Assembly (NCBI RefSeq): GCF_900109555.1
Contig: NZ_FNZV01000015.1
Span: 7,064-71,063, forward strand
Source: Pacificibacter marinus
GTDB lineage: Bacteria; Pseudomonadota; Alphaproteobacteria; Rhodobacterales; Rhodobacteraceae
Length of the DNA stretch: 64,000 nucleotides
Direction: 5' to 3'
The notes under the pieces were generated by a model. The model saw only the letters and a program-made list of their open reading frames with translations. It made no database searches and was not told where the DNA came from. The translations under genes were made by a program, and so were the position numbers. Position 1 is the stretch's first letter; the number at the start of each line of letters is the position of its first letter. Below, one piece after another: positions 15,741-24,567 of the stretch.

Positions 15741-15897
15741 GAACATATCCGAACAAATTGCAGGACTAAGTGACTTAGCCAAGTATGTTCATATGAATTT
15801 ATATAAATCATTTGTTCACTGACTCAGCCGTCTGTCAACATGATTTTGTCAAAATATGTGCAAATTAATTCCTTAATATTGATATTGACTTGTTCAA
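15741..15897. promoter_or_regulatory. lsr divergent promoter with repeated TGTTC half-sites
   Basis: Between lsrA and lsrR the motif TGTTC or its complement recurs: GAACAT (15741), GAACAA (15751), ATGTTC (15785), TTTGTTC (15811) and TTGTTCAA (15890). A perfect palindrome CTAAG-TGA-CTTAG lies at 15766-15778 and TTCATATGAA at 15788-15797. Escherichia coli LsrR uses TGAACA-like half-sites, so these are likely operators for the LsrR encoded here. The lsrR ribosome site is GGGGAGGT just before 15949. Confidence 0.6.
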
Positions 15898-15948
15898 ATG
15901 TTTTTAAGATAGTTATTTTGCACTGCATGTAATGCTGGGGAGGTAAGC

Positions 15949-16887
15949 ATGACGGACCTGATAAATGGAGATGCCGACGAAGCCCTACTCGCACGCGTCG
16001 CTTGGCTCTACTACAACGATGGCCTCACCCAGAGTGAAGTTGGCAATATTCTCAATATTTCGCGGATCAAAGTCTCGCGCCTTCTTGACGAGGGGCGCAC
16101 CTCGGGCCTCATTCAGGTTAGAATTAATTCCCGCCAACAAGGCTGCCTTGAACTTGAAACCCGCATGAAGCAACAATTCGGATTGTCGGATTGTCGCGTG
16201 ATCCCAGAAAGCACTATTGAGGATACAAACCTACGCGTGGGGCACGCCGCCGCGCAGTACCTCATGCAAAAACTCAAGCCAGGTGACAGTCTATCTGTTG
16301 GCTGGGGCGAAACCGTTTCTCATTCAATCCGCATGCTCGGCTATACAGCCCAAGAACGTGGTATTGGCCTGTACGCTCTCACGGGCGGCGTCCAAACCTA
16401 TGTCGAAGGGATGCGCGAGGCGAATTGGCACAAAAACGTCAACATTATCCCTGCCCCGCTTGTTGTCTCAACACCCGAACTTGCCGCCGCATTGAAATGT
16501 GAGCCATCCATTTCAACACTTGTATCCAAAGCGCTAGAGGCAAATTACAAACTCGTTGGCATCGGCGGGTTAAGCGAAACAGCAACCGTCGTCGCGCATG
16601 GGTATGTATCCGCCAGCGAAATCGACCCACTGCGCCGCAGTGGCGCGCGCGGAGATATTTTGTGTCGCTTTTATGACCGCAACGGTGAGGATATCGACCT
16701 GCCCCTGCATGATTGCGTTGTGGGCGTGAATCTAGAACAACTTCGCAACTCCAAACAAGTTATCGCCGCAGCTGGCGGGCCGACAAAAGTTGGGCCGATC
16801 CTGTCTGCCGTTCGTGGCGAAATCATCGATATTCTCATAACCGACGAGCCGACCGCACTGGCACTCTTGGACGCCGCTGAAGGATAA
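15949..16887 (+). CDS. lsrR: LsrR, AI-2-responsive repressor (SorC/DeoR family)
   Basis: This 312-aa regulator has an N-terminal helix-turn-helix (residues 14-53: LLARVAWLYYNDGLTQSEVG, then LNISRIKVSRLLDEGRTSG) and a C-terminal sugar-phosphate isomerase-like effector domain (VGWGETVSHSIRML, LTGGVQTYV, IGGLSETATVVAHGY). LsrR represses lsr operons until it binds phospho-AI-2 made by LsrK. It starts at ATG 15949 behind GGGGAGGT, is divergent from lsrACDB, and is followed after 3 bp by lsrK. In enterobacteria lsrK-lsrR lie in the reverse order, so the layout here is rearranged. Confidence 0.93.
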   Translation: MTDLINGDADEALLARVAWLYYNDGLTQSEVGNILNISRIKVSRLLDEGRTSGLIQVRINSRQQGCLELETRMKQQFGLSDCRVIPESTIEDTNLRVGHAAAQYLMQKLKPGDSLSVGWGETVSHSIRMLGYTAQERGIGLYALTGGVQTYVEGMREANWHKNVNIIPAPLVVSTPELAAALKCEPSISTLVSKALEANYKLVGIGGLSETATVVAHGYVSASEIDPLRRSGARGDILCRFYDRNGEDIDLPLHDCVVGVNLEQLRNSKQVIAAAGGPTKVGPILSAVRGEIIDILITDEPTALALLDAAEG

Positions 16888-16890
16888 ATA

Positions 16891-18420
16891 ATGCAATATT
16901 TCATGGCAATCGATGCGGGAACAGGCAGCGGACGCGCCGTTCTTTTTGATCAATCCGGCGCTGAAATTGGATCCGTGGGACAAGAATGGTGGCACGCAAG
17001 TGATCCGCGTTATCCGGGGTCGATGGATTTTGACACAGAAGGAAACTGGGAAATCCTTGCGCGCTGTTGTCGCGAAGTGATTGCTAAAACGGGCATTGAT
17101 CCAAAAAACATCAAAGCCGTTAGCGCGACGGCAATGCGGGAAGCTTTCGTTTTACACGATGAAAGTGGGGCGGAAATTTGGGCTTGTGCCAATGTCGATG
17201 CGCGCTCTGATGCGCAGGTGCGCACGCTCAAGCAAGATTACCCTGACCTTGAAGCAGATATTTATACGCGATCTGGCCAAACTTATGCACTTGGCGCGAT
17301 ACCGCGATTGATCTGGCTGCGCACGCACATGCCAGACGTGCTTGAACGTGCGCGCGCACTTACGATGCTTTCCGATTGGATTCTTTACCGCCTTTCTGGC
17401 GAACTGACGTCCGAGCCGTCAAACGCCGGAACAACGGGCCTGATCGGTTTACAGGACCGCGCACCGCTCAATGATGCGCTTGCCACTGTTGGTTTGCCGA
17501 CAGGATTATTGCCGCGAGGCGTCAGTACGGGCGATGTTGTGGGGCAAGTCCATCAAGCAGCTTCAGATGCCACGGGCCTCGCCGCAGGTACACTTGTGAT
17601 TGCAGGCGGCGGAGATTGTCAAACGGGCGCACTGGGCCTCGGGATCGTACATGAGGGCGATTGCGCAGTCCTAGGCGGCACGTTTTGGCAACAGGTCGTT
17701 AATGTCCCGACCACGCTCACCGACCCAACGATGAACCTGCGGATCAACCCCCATGTCGTTCCTGATCTAAATCAGGCAGAGGCCATCAGTTTCTTTACTG
17801 GCGCTGTGATGCGATGGTTCCGCGATTCTTTTGGTCAGGGGAAAAACTATACACAGCTGGAAGCCGATTCAATGTCCGTCCCCGCTGGCGCGCATGGGAT
17901 CATTCCCGTGTTCTCCGACGTCATGCGGTATGGCGAATGGTTTCATGCTGCCCCTTCTCTTCTCAACCTATCGCTTGATCCTCAAGCTTCTGGTCCCGCA
18001 GCAATTTTTCGAGCACTCCAAGAAAATGCAGCGATTGTCGCCCACCGCAACCTGCAAGCTGTTTTTGAACTGTCCGGCAAACGCCCCGAACGCATCATCT
18101 TTGCTGGCGGCGCATCGAAGTCGGCGCATTGGTCGCAAATTTTAGCGGATGTCACGGGCCTCACTGTTGCCACACCCAAGGTAAAAGAGGCGACGGCACA
18201 AGGCTGCGCGATTGCTGCGGCGACAGGTGCATCTCAGTTTTCGTCACTCGCTGAGGGCGGCATGGCTTGGTCGCAAATCGAACACGAATTCACTCCGAAT
18301 ACGGACCTGCGCGCGCTTTATGACGATGCAGGCGAGCGTTGGGCGAAAGCCTATGCCCTCCAGCGGGACCTCGTTTTGGAGGGCATCACAACATCAATGT
18401 GGCAAGCCCCCGGAACCTAA
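16891..18420 (+). CDS. lsrK: autoinducer-2 kinase LsrK
   Basis: This 509-aa FGGY-family kinase phosphorylates DPD-derived AI-2 in the cytoplasm. LsrK-specific blocks are conserved: AIDAGTGSGRAVLFD, WACANVDARSDAQV, TMLSDWILYRLSGEL, SNAGTTGL, VLGGTFWQQVVN, FFTGAVMRWFRD, NLSLDP and FAGGASKSAHWSQILADV, up to the terminal TTSMWQAPG. It lies 3 bp after lsrR with ribosome site GAAGGAT. Its product traps the signal in the cell and derepresses LsrR. Confidence 0.95.
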   Translation: MQYFMAIDAGTGSGRAVLFDQSGAEIGSVGQEWWHASDPRYPGSMDFDTEGNWEILARCCREVIAKTGIDPKNIKAVSATAMREAFVLHDESGAEIWACANVDARSDAQVRTLKQDYPDLEADIYTRSGQTYALGAIPRLIWLRTHMPDVLERARALTMLSDWILYRLSGELTSEPSNAGTTGLIGLQDRAPLNDALATVGLPTGLLPRGVSTGDVVGQVHQAASDATGLAAGTLVIAGGGDCQTGALGLGIVHEGDCAVLGGTFWQQVVNVPTTLTDPTMNLRINPHVVPDLNQAEAISFFTGAVMRWFRDSFGQGKNYTQLEADSMSVPAGAHGIIPVFSDVMRYGEWFHAAPSLLNLSLDPQASGPAAIFRALQENAAIVAHRNLQAVFELSGKRPERIIFAGGASKSAHWSQILADVTGLTVATPKVKEATAQGCAIAAATGASQFSSLAEGGMAWSQIEHEFTPNTDLRALYDDAGERWAKAYALQRDLVLEGITTSMWQAPGT

Positions 18421-18464
18421 TTCCGCCGCTCCCACTTTTCATTATTTCTCAAAAAGGACCTAAA

Positions 18465-18773
18465 ATGCTCATTCAACTCGTCAACATCAAAGTCAAAGAA
18501 GGCACCCGCGACGTGTTCCTTGAAGCTTTCAAAATCAATTGCGACGGCACACGCCAAGAGCCCGGAAATATCCGCTTTGATCTCTTGCATGACCCCGACG
18601 ACAACAACAATTTTTTTGTTTATGAAATTTTTGAAAGCGATGCTGCTTTGGATGACCACCGCGAGACGCAACACTACAAAAAGTGTGTTGAAATGATTGA
18701 TCCAATTACCCTGAACGGGCGCACGAAAACATACTTTGCGCCGATACATGTCCAAGGGGCAAAAACATCTTAA
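18465..18773 (+). CDS. lsrG: LsrG, phospho-AI-2 isomerase/degradation protein
   Basis: This 102-aa protein has the antibiotic-biosynthesis-monooxygenase (ABM) ferredoxin-like fold of LsrG: VNIKVKEGTRDVFLEAFKIN, GNIRFDLLHDPDDNNNFFVY and HRETQHYKKCVE. LsrG isomerises phospho-DPD so that it can be degraded. The start is ATG 18465 behind AAGGACC; longer frames reach back into lsrK. It lies 44 bp after lsrK. LsrF, which normally acts next, is not present in this cluster. Confidence 0.92.
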   Translation: MLIQLVNIKVKEGTRDVFLEAFKINCDGTRQEPGNIRFDLLHDPDDNNNFFVYEIFESDAALDDHRETQHYKKCVEMIDPITLNGRTKTYFAPIHVQGAKTS

Positions 18774-19521
18774 CTCAAAAATTTTAATGCCTTTGCCGCA
18801 CCTAAAAGACAGATTTTCGGGCGTGACGTTGGTTTAGATTTGAGCTTTGAGACCCTTCGGCAGGAAGTCGTGGCTGAATAAGTGAAGGGCCATACAGCCC
18901 GATGCGGCCACTAGCTTTCATTCCATACTTCTCAACAAAAAACGTTTTTTTCAGAACGGGCCTGTCGCATACGACAAGGTGCAGGACATCGTCGACATTA
19001 GGGGGTTCGTGCGCCTTCCGCCTTTCAAGATTAACAGTTCCTTTGAAATGTTGGGTTGAAAAGTTTTCTGGGTTTAAATCTCCCGCCTGCGATGAAGGGC
19101 GGTTATGACAGGCTGAACACAGCATCGATAAAAAGCATACGTCTTTAGACAGAGTTGGATCAGCAGCGACATGAAAAAGGATGTGGCTCCAATGAGTGAC
19201 ACAGAACAAAATGACCCCGACGATCTACATATGCACATCGTACAAATCTGCCTTGGTTGATGCCTGCGGTGTGCTGCTTGCTTAAGAATGAATAATCTTT
19301 GCGCCGGTTTCCTCTGAACAGGTGCCCACACGCGTCAGGCCCACACAATCCCCAAGCCTCTAATGTTGCAGATTTCGAAACAAACACCTCTGTAGGTTCA
19401 GATTAGCGTCATATTTCTGCCCTTATTACAGAGCATCACTCACTCAAATTACAGCAGCAGCATATTTATTTATTGCGTGTTTTCAACCGCATGCAAAAGC
19501 CATACATTCAATAGGTGAGAA
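18774..19521. other. 748-bp region with an uncertain minus-strand frame
   Basis: No gene can be supported firmly. A minus-strand frame at 18802-19209 could encode 135 aa. Its second half (KAHEPPNVDDVLHLVVCDRP and FVEKYGMKASG) has plausible coding composition, but there is no ribosome site and no recognised family, so it may be a decayed gene. The last 120 bases before the histidine kinase are AT-rich and probably contain its promoter. Confidence 0.35.
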
Positions 19522-21963
19522 ATGTCTTCAGATCACAGTGCGCGATTGTACCAAGGGATCAGTTTGGTTTTTTTTCTTGGACTATCCTTTTCCTCATTTT
19601 TACTAGTGCACAAAATTGCACACAGTAGATCGCAAGAATCTTTTCAGATTTTGGTGGATCAAAGTCTCATCTCTCTTGATCGACGTTTCGAAGACTACAG
19701 TCGGATCCTTGATGGTCTCAATGGTTTAGTCATGGCATCTGACGGAATAACCGCGTCAGAGATGTCAAGCTACGCTCAAGCTCTGAACGTGAACGATAGT
19801 ATGTTGATGCTTGATGCCATCGGTCTTGCCTCGGCGACCCCTGAAGAAAGTGGCCTGCGCGGTAATTTGTTCGCGCTCACTGAGAGCAGTAGTCAGTTGA
19901 GCGGCTTGCCACCCACGCTTTCAGACGATCATTTTGTCGTGCAATATATTGAGCCACTCGCCAACCACCAAATGTTTCTGGGGTTGGATTTTGCAAGTAA
20001 TCCCGATCTGCTTGCTATCGCAAAAAAAGCTCGTGATACGGGGCAAACTCTTGTCGCTGGACACTTCCCAGATCTCGTTCCTCAAATCGGCGGCTCTCGG
20101 GTGTTTATGCTTAAGCCAATCTACAAACCGCAGAAAGGTGACTTTATTGGTTTTGCTTTTGCTGTTTTGAATCTCGAGGATTTCTTCAAAGGCCTAACAA
20201 ATGCGCAAGGCAAAATGATAGAAATACATGCCGAATTTGATGCAAATATGGCTATTGATAATATCAACACTGTACCTGCGACCACCATTGACGCATCAGA
20301 CTATAGCCGTAACCAGTCGATAGAGAAATTCGGGCAAACCTTCTTTTTATCATTTAGAAGTACACCGCAGTTCGACGCTATCCAGCCATTCCGCGCAAGG
20401 TGGATCGTTCTGACACTTGGGCTTTTGATTACAGCTCTGGTCAGCACAATCTTGCACGTGTTGATCAGGAAAAACCAGACAATCGCTGTCACCGTCGCGC
20501 AAAAAACCAGAGACCTTGAAACGCAAGATAAAGAGAAGCGCTCAATTCTTGAGAATGCGATGCTTGCGATCCTCTCGGTCAATAAATCAGGCGAAATCCT
20601 CCATGCAAACGAAGCCGCACTGAATCTTCTTTTGCCGCTCACGAACCACATGGGTCTGGATGGAAATTCTATTGGTGAAGTGCTGCCTGACATGGATATG
20701 CAAGGCGATGATGGGTGGTCAAAACTACATGTGACCTCGACGATCGAGACCGCTGAGCCAGTGATTATCGAAGTCGAAAAGAAAACGTGGTTCACTGCGG
20801 AAGGTGACCCACGGATCACGTTGCTCATGCGCGACATCTCCGTCACCGAAAGGCATGCAAAGGAAATTGCCGAGGCTGAACAACGGTGGAACCTCGCACT
20901 GATGAGCGTTCAAATTGGTGTTTTTGATATTAATTTAGAGCGCAAAACCTCAGTCGTCTCAGATACTTGGCTCGCGAACATGCAAACTGAAGCTCTTGCA
21001 AACTCCCAAAACCCCTACCAAGAACAGATAGTTCGCATGCATCCAGATGACCTTGTCCCTTTCAAAAAAGCAGAGGCAGACTGCATTGAAGGCCGCACAG
21101 ACCGCGCTAAAGTTCGTTTTCGCGTAAATGTCGCCAATGATGAATGGCGCTGGATCAAGTCCGATGCCGTCGTGGTAGAGCGTGCGCCAGACGGGACTGC
21201 CCTCAGGATGCTCGGGGTACAGACTGATGTGACAGAAATTTTCAAACTGGAGCGAATGAAACGTGATTTCGTCGCCACGGTCAGTCATGAACTTCGTACA
21301 CCTTTGACTTCAATCAAAGGCGCACTCGGACTTTTGAAGGCTCAGTCCCCGGCTGAAAAACTGCAGGTTTCTGACCGATTGATCGAGATTGCTTTGTCCA
21401 ATTCTGATCGCCTCGCCAGCCTTGTTGACGACATTCTGGACATGGAGAAAATGAATTCGGGCAATATGAACGTTGAAGTGAATTCGTTCAATCTTAACGA
21501 GATTTTGAGTGACGCATCCCAACAGGTCGAAACTTATGCCTCGCAGTGGAACGTCGGAGTGGAAGTGCAGAATCTTGAAGCTGAACTGATGATCTCAACA
21601 GACAAGAATCGTGTTATGCAGGTTTTGACAAACCTGTTGTCGAACGCATGTAAATTTGCGCATTCTGGGACAACAGTTCGGCTTAATGCCGAAGTTCTGC
21701 CAACCCATATGAAAATTTCAGTGAGCAATTTAGGGCCGGGTATATCCGAAGAGTTTCGTAGTAAAATATTCCAACCCTTCTCACAGGCAGACAGCTCCAA
21801 CGTGCGTCAACGAGGCGGCACCGGATTAGGGTTAAGCATCTCGCGCACCTTGATTGAATTGATGGGTGGCACGATCGGGTTTGAGAGTGAGCCGGACCAA
21901 GAAACCGTTTTCTGGTTCACCTGCCCTCTGACTGACGCTTCAGAAACCTTAGCTGTGGTGTAG
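19522..21963 (+). CDS. CHASE-PAS sensor histidine kinase
   Basis: This 813-aa membrane kinase starts at ATG 19522 behind AGGTGAGAA. Order of parts: transmembrane helix at about residues 10-30; an extracytoplasmic CHASE domain (about 60-240, with FVVQYIEPLANHQMFLGLDF and FMLKPIYKP); a second helix at about 293-315; two PAS regions (about 335-440 and 450-575); HisKA with phospho-acceptor His589 (TVSHELRTPLTS); and HATPase with NLLSNACKF and GGTGLGLSISR. There is no receiver domain and no response regulator nearby, so it is an orphan. CHASE domains sense small extracellular ligands. Adjacent to the lsr cluster, but no functional link is shown. Confidence 0.88.
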   Translation: MSSDHSARLYQGISLVFFLGLSFSSFLLVHKIAHSRSQESFQILVDQSLISLDRRFEDYSRILDGLNGLVMASDGITASEMSSYAQALNVNDSMLMLDAIGLASATPEESGLRGNLFALTESSSQLSGLPPTLSDDHFVVQYIEPLANHQMFLGLDFASNPDLLAIAKKARDTGQTLVAGHFPDLVPQIGGSRVFMLKPIYKPQKGDFIGFAFAVLNLEDFFKGLTNAQGKMIEIHAEFDANMAIDNINTVPATTIDASDYSRNQSIEKFGQTFFLSFRSTPQFDAIQPFRARWIVLTLGLLITALVSTILHVLIRKNQTIAVTVAQKTRDLETQDKEKRSILENAMLAILSVNKSGEILHANEAALNLLLPLTNHMGLDGNSIGEVLPDMDMQGDDGWSKLHVTSTIETAEPVIIEVEKKTWFTAEGDPRITLLMRDISVTERHAKEIAEAEQRWNLALMSVQIGVFDINLERKTSVVSDTWLANMQTEALANSQNPYQEQIVRMHPDDLVPFKKAEADCIEGRTDRAKVRFRVNVANDEWRWIKSDAVVVERAPDGTALRMLGVQTDVTEIFKLERMKRDFVATVSHELRTPLTSIKGALGLLKAQSPAEKLQVSDRLIEIALSNSDRLASLVDDILDMEKMNSGNMNVEVNSFNLNEILSDASQQVETYASQWNVGVEVQNLEAELMISTDKNRVMQVLTNLLSNACKFAHSGTTVRLNAEVLPTHMKISVSNLGPGISEEFRSKIFQPFSQADSSNVRQRGGTGLGLSISRTLIELMGGTIGFESEPDQETVFWFTCPLTDASETLAVV

Positions 21964-22200
21964 TTCAACTTCGCATATAAATTCGATGAATTTTCTTTGA
22001 TAGATGCCTGTGATGTCCAGACGCACAGCAATTTGGCGAAAGTTTTGTGCCCGAATTTGAACCCAAAGGCATGGGCTTGGTGATGGCGTCCATCCACAAG
22101 TTATTGAGCACATCAATTTGCGTGGCGCTCTAAAAGAGTGGTGCTCAATATTTTAGCAGGAAGATAAATCGACGTTACGTATGTAAAATTGCCATTGGAC

Positions 22201-23058
22201 TTATGGCCATTCTGCAAAGGAAACCTCTTTCGTTCTTGTGCGATAAAGCGGGGTGTAGGTACGACGGAATTGCGCAGGGGCAAGGCTTTCGTGACGACGG
22301 AAAAAGCGCGTAAAATATGCAGCATCGCTGAAACCGAGTTTATATCCGACCTCAGCCACTTGCAGATTGGTTGTAACCAACAGCGTCTTTGCCTCTTCCA
22401 TCAATCGCCGCTGCATATGTTGATGCGGAGGTATGCCAATCGCGCGGCGTACTGTTTCGTTCAGCCGGTCGCGTGACACACCAATGCGGCGGGCATATTC
22501 GGCGACGGTCCAGTGGTTTTGCAGGTGCAGTTCCACAAGGTTGAGAAAACTGTCAGAGATGCGATGCGGCTGTGGTTCGGTCGCTTGTAGCGGTGGCGCG
22601 GCGGCGCGCCAAATTTCGATCAGCAGCAGCGAAACGCAGTGGTGTAGAACGGCGTCGGTGCCCGGTGCCAATGCGTGCAACTCGGTCTCAATTTTGTCAA
22701 ACAGCGTGACAAAAGACTGCATCATCGGGGGCGTCACGTCGGACAGAAAGATGCGACGGCTTACAATTTGGCGTACATGGGCCGAGATCAAATCGGTCGG
22801 CAGCGCGCGACCAAGGGCGCGTTCGGGCATGCGGATCAGGACCCCCGCTGTCCCAGCTGCGAGTGTTATCCGAGTGGACCAGCCTGACGGTGACCAGATC
22901 AGACAGGGGCCAGCAACATCACGCTCGACCTCGTCAGAAATGAAAGTGCCGCGGCCCGATTCCAGAATCACAAAGATAGCCCGCCCGCCAGACGTCGCAA
23001 ATTCGGTCTTGGTCAGCGCGCTCTTGATGCGCTCTGCCTGAATGGTTTGACGTTCCAA
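22201..23058 (-). CDS. AraC-family transcriptional regulator
   Basis: This 285-aa protein has an N-terminal cupin-like effector region and a C-terminal double helix-turn-helix (about residues 185-280: WTVAEYARRIGVSRDRLNET, then LQVAEVGYKLGFSDAAYFTR, FFRRHESLAPAQFRR). It is transcribed away from the ABC importer operon, and the shared 188-bp intergenic region carries a 12-bp direct repeat 50 bp apart. It most likely activates the importer and catabolic genes in response to the imported compound. The effector is unknown. Confidence 0.88.
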   Translation of the reverse strand: MERQTIQAERIKSALTKTEFATSGGRAIFVILESGRGTFISDEVERDVAGPCLIWSPSGWSTRITLAAGTAGVLIRMPERALGRALPTDLISAHVRQIVSRRIFLSDVTPPMMQSFVTLFDKIETELHALAPGTDAVLHHCVSLLLIEIWRAAAPPLQATEPQPHRISDSFLNLVELHLQNHWTVAEYARRIGVSRDRLNETVRRAIGIPPHQHMQRRLMEEAKTLLVTTNLQVAEVGYKLGFSDAAYFTRFFRRHESLAPAQFRRTYTPLYRTRTKEVSFAEWP

Positions 23059-23138
23059 AGCCTGTGGTTTCCTTAGTGATCTAATTGGTTAATCCGTCAA
23101 AAGTACCATTATACCCTCAAAATGTCTATTATTTTAAA

Positions 23139-23200
23139 GATCGGGACGGCTTACGCTGTCTCTATCCCCCGCTTTGGGAACTGCGTGGGATCGGGACGGC
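23139..23200. promoter_or_regulatory. direct repeat GATCGGGACGGC, possible AraC sites
   Basis: The 12-mer GATCGGGACGGC occurs at 23139-23150 and 23189-23200, exactly 50 bp apart and in the same orientation, between the AraC gene and the importer operon. Direct repeats on one helix face are typical of AraC-family operators. It is visible sequence; the binding role is inferred. Confidence 0.45.
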
Positions 23201-23246
23201 AGGTCAAACCGACCTCATTGTCCTGTGACATCTTGGGAGGAATAAA

Positions 23247-24485
23247 ATGAAAAATTTGTTTTCTGAGGGGGGCCGCATGACGCGCCGCCTAACAACTTGC
23301 GCGATTGCAGCGCTTTCAATTACAGCTGCTACGCACGGTGTCGCCGCACAGGAGCGCGACAAGGTGACCGTTGGATATGCGATATCCAAATCCGGCCCAA
23401 ATGCGGGCGGCGCGGATATGACAGTCACGCCCAACTATGAGCTGTGGGTAAAAGAAGTGAATGCCGCAGGTGGGTTGAAAATGCCAGATGGCAGCCAGTT
23501 GCCGATCGAAGTCATAGCCTATGATGATCGCTCCTCGGCAGAGGAAGTGGTCCGCGCGGTCGAGCGTTTGGCGTCACAAGACAAGGTGGATATTATCCTT
23601 CCACCTTGGGGCACTGGCTTCAACCTTGCGGTTGCACCATTGATGGCCAAATTCGGTTATCCTCATCTCGCTGGGGCGGCTGTGACCGACAAAGCCTCGG
23701 ACTTTGTCAAGCGTTGGGATACCAGTTTCTGGTTCATGGGCGGCAGCGAGGACTATGTTTCTGCGTTTACAGAAATTCTCGTAGCCGAGCGTGAAGCGGG
23801 CCGGATCAACGATAAAATCGCCATGATCTCTGTCGCAGATGGCTTTGGAATTGATCTGGTAAAAGCGGCGCGACCCAGCTTTGAAGCGGCAGGTTTCGAT
23901 GTTGCCTATGACAAAAGCTTTCCGCCGGAAACATCTGATTTCGCCACTATTCTAAACGAGGCAGGTAACGCCGAGGCGGACACTTTTGTAGCCTTTACAT
24001 ATCCACCTCACACCTTCGCCCTGACAAAACAGGCCAAAATAGCGAGCTACAGCCCACCGGTCTTTTACCTTGGGGTTGGTGCAGCTTTCCCTGTCTATCC
24101 AAAAATTGCGGATGGATCTGTAGAAGGTATCATGAGCCTTGGCGGTGTTGACCCAAACAACGAGCTCAACAATGCCTATCGCGCGAAACACGAGGAACTG
24201 GTCGGCCGTGGTGCGGATTACTGGGGATCGGTCCTGATCTATGCGTCGCTACAGATGTTAGAGCAAACCATCGAACGCGTCGGCCTTGATAAGGCAGAGA
24301 TTGCCAAAGAGTTGTCCAGCGGTACATTTTCCACCGTGCTGGGATCAGAAACGCAGCTCGAAGACAACCAGTTGCGCGCAATCAACTGGGTCGGCCAATG
24401 GCAGGACGGCAAGTTTGTGGCCGTTTCGTCCGAAGGAAGCGATGGCACGATCCAGGTTAAATTGCCCAAGCCCGACTGGGAATAA
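23247..24485 (+). CDS. ABC transporter substrate-binding protein (branched-chain amino acid / aromatic type)
   Basis: This 412-aa periplasmic protein belongs to the HAAT (Peripla_BP_6) family. ATG 23247 follows GGGAGG; an in-frame ATG at 23277 behind GAGGGGGG gives a more ordinary signal peptide (MTRRLTTCAIAALS, cleaved after GVAA). The mature protein shows VTVGYAISKSGPNAGGADM and the receptor-like fold. In this family substrates include leucine, amides, urea and aromatic acids. The neighbouring aromatic-type enzymes suggest an aromatic ligand, but this is inference. It heads a five-gene importer operon. Confidence 0.85.
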   Translation: MKNLFSEGGRMTRRLTTCAIAALSITAATHGVAAQERDKVTVGYAISKSGPNAGGADMTVTPNYELWVKEVNAAGGLKMPDGSQLPIEVIAYDDRSSAEEVVRAVERLASQDKVDIILPPWGTGFNLAVAPLMAKFGYPHLAGAAVTDKASDFVKRWDTSFWFMGGSEDYVSAFTEILVAEREAGRINDKIAMISVADGFGIDLVKAARPSFEAAGFDVAYDKSFPPETSDFATILNEAGNAEADTFVAFTYPPHTFALTKQAKIASYSPPVFYLGVGAAFPVYPKIADGSVEGIMSLGGVDPNNELNNAYRAKHEELVGRGADYWGSVLIYASLQMLEQTIERVGLDKAEIAKELSSGTFSTVLGSETQLEDNQLRAINWVGQWQDGKFVAVSSEGSDGTIQVKLPKPDWE

Positions 24486-24567
24486 CCCCCGTACATACAA
24501 CCTACGAGCAAGAGCGCGGCGGAACCATCCGCCGCCTCTGTTCACACAGAACAAGATCGGACTTTCC

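Noticed and set aside
22433-23041. 202-codon plus-strand frame
   Set aside because: Antisense shadow of the AraC gene; Ser/Arg-rich composition and no ribosome site.
24286-24567. long N-terminal extension of the LivH-like permease
   Set aside because: It overlaps the end of the substrate-binding protein gene in another frame; the family N-terminus begins at 24568.
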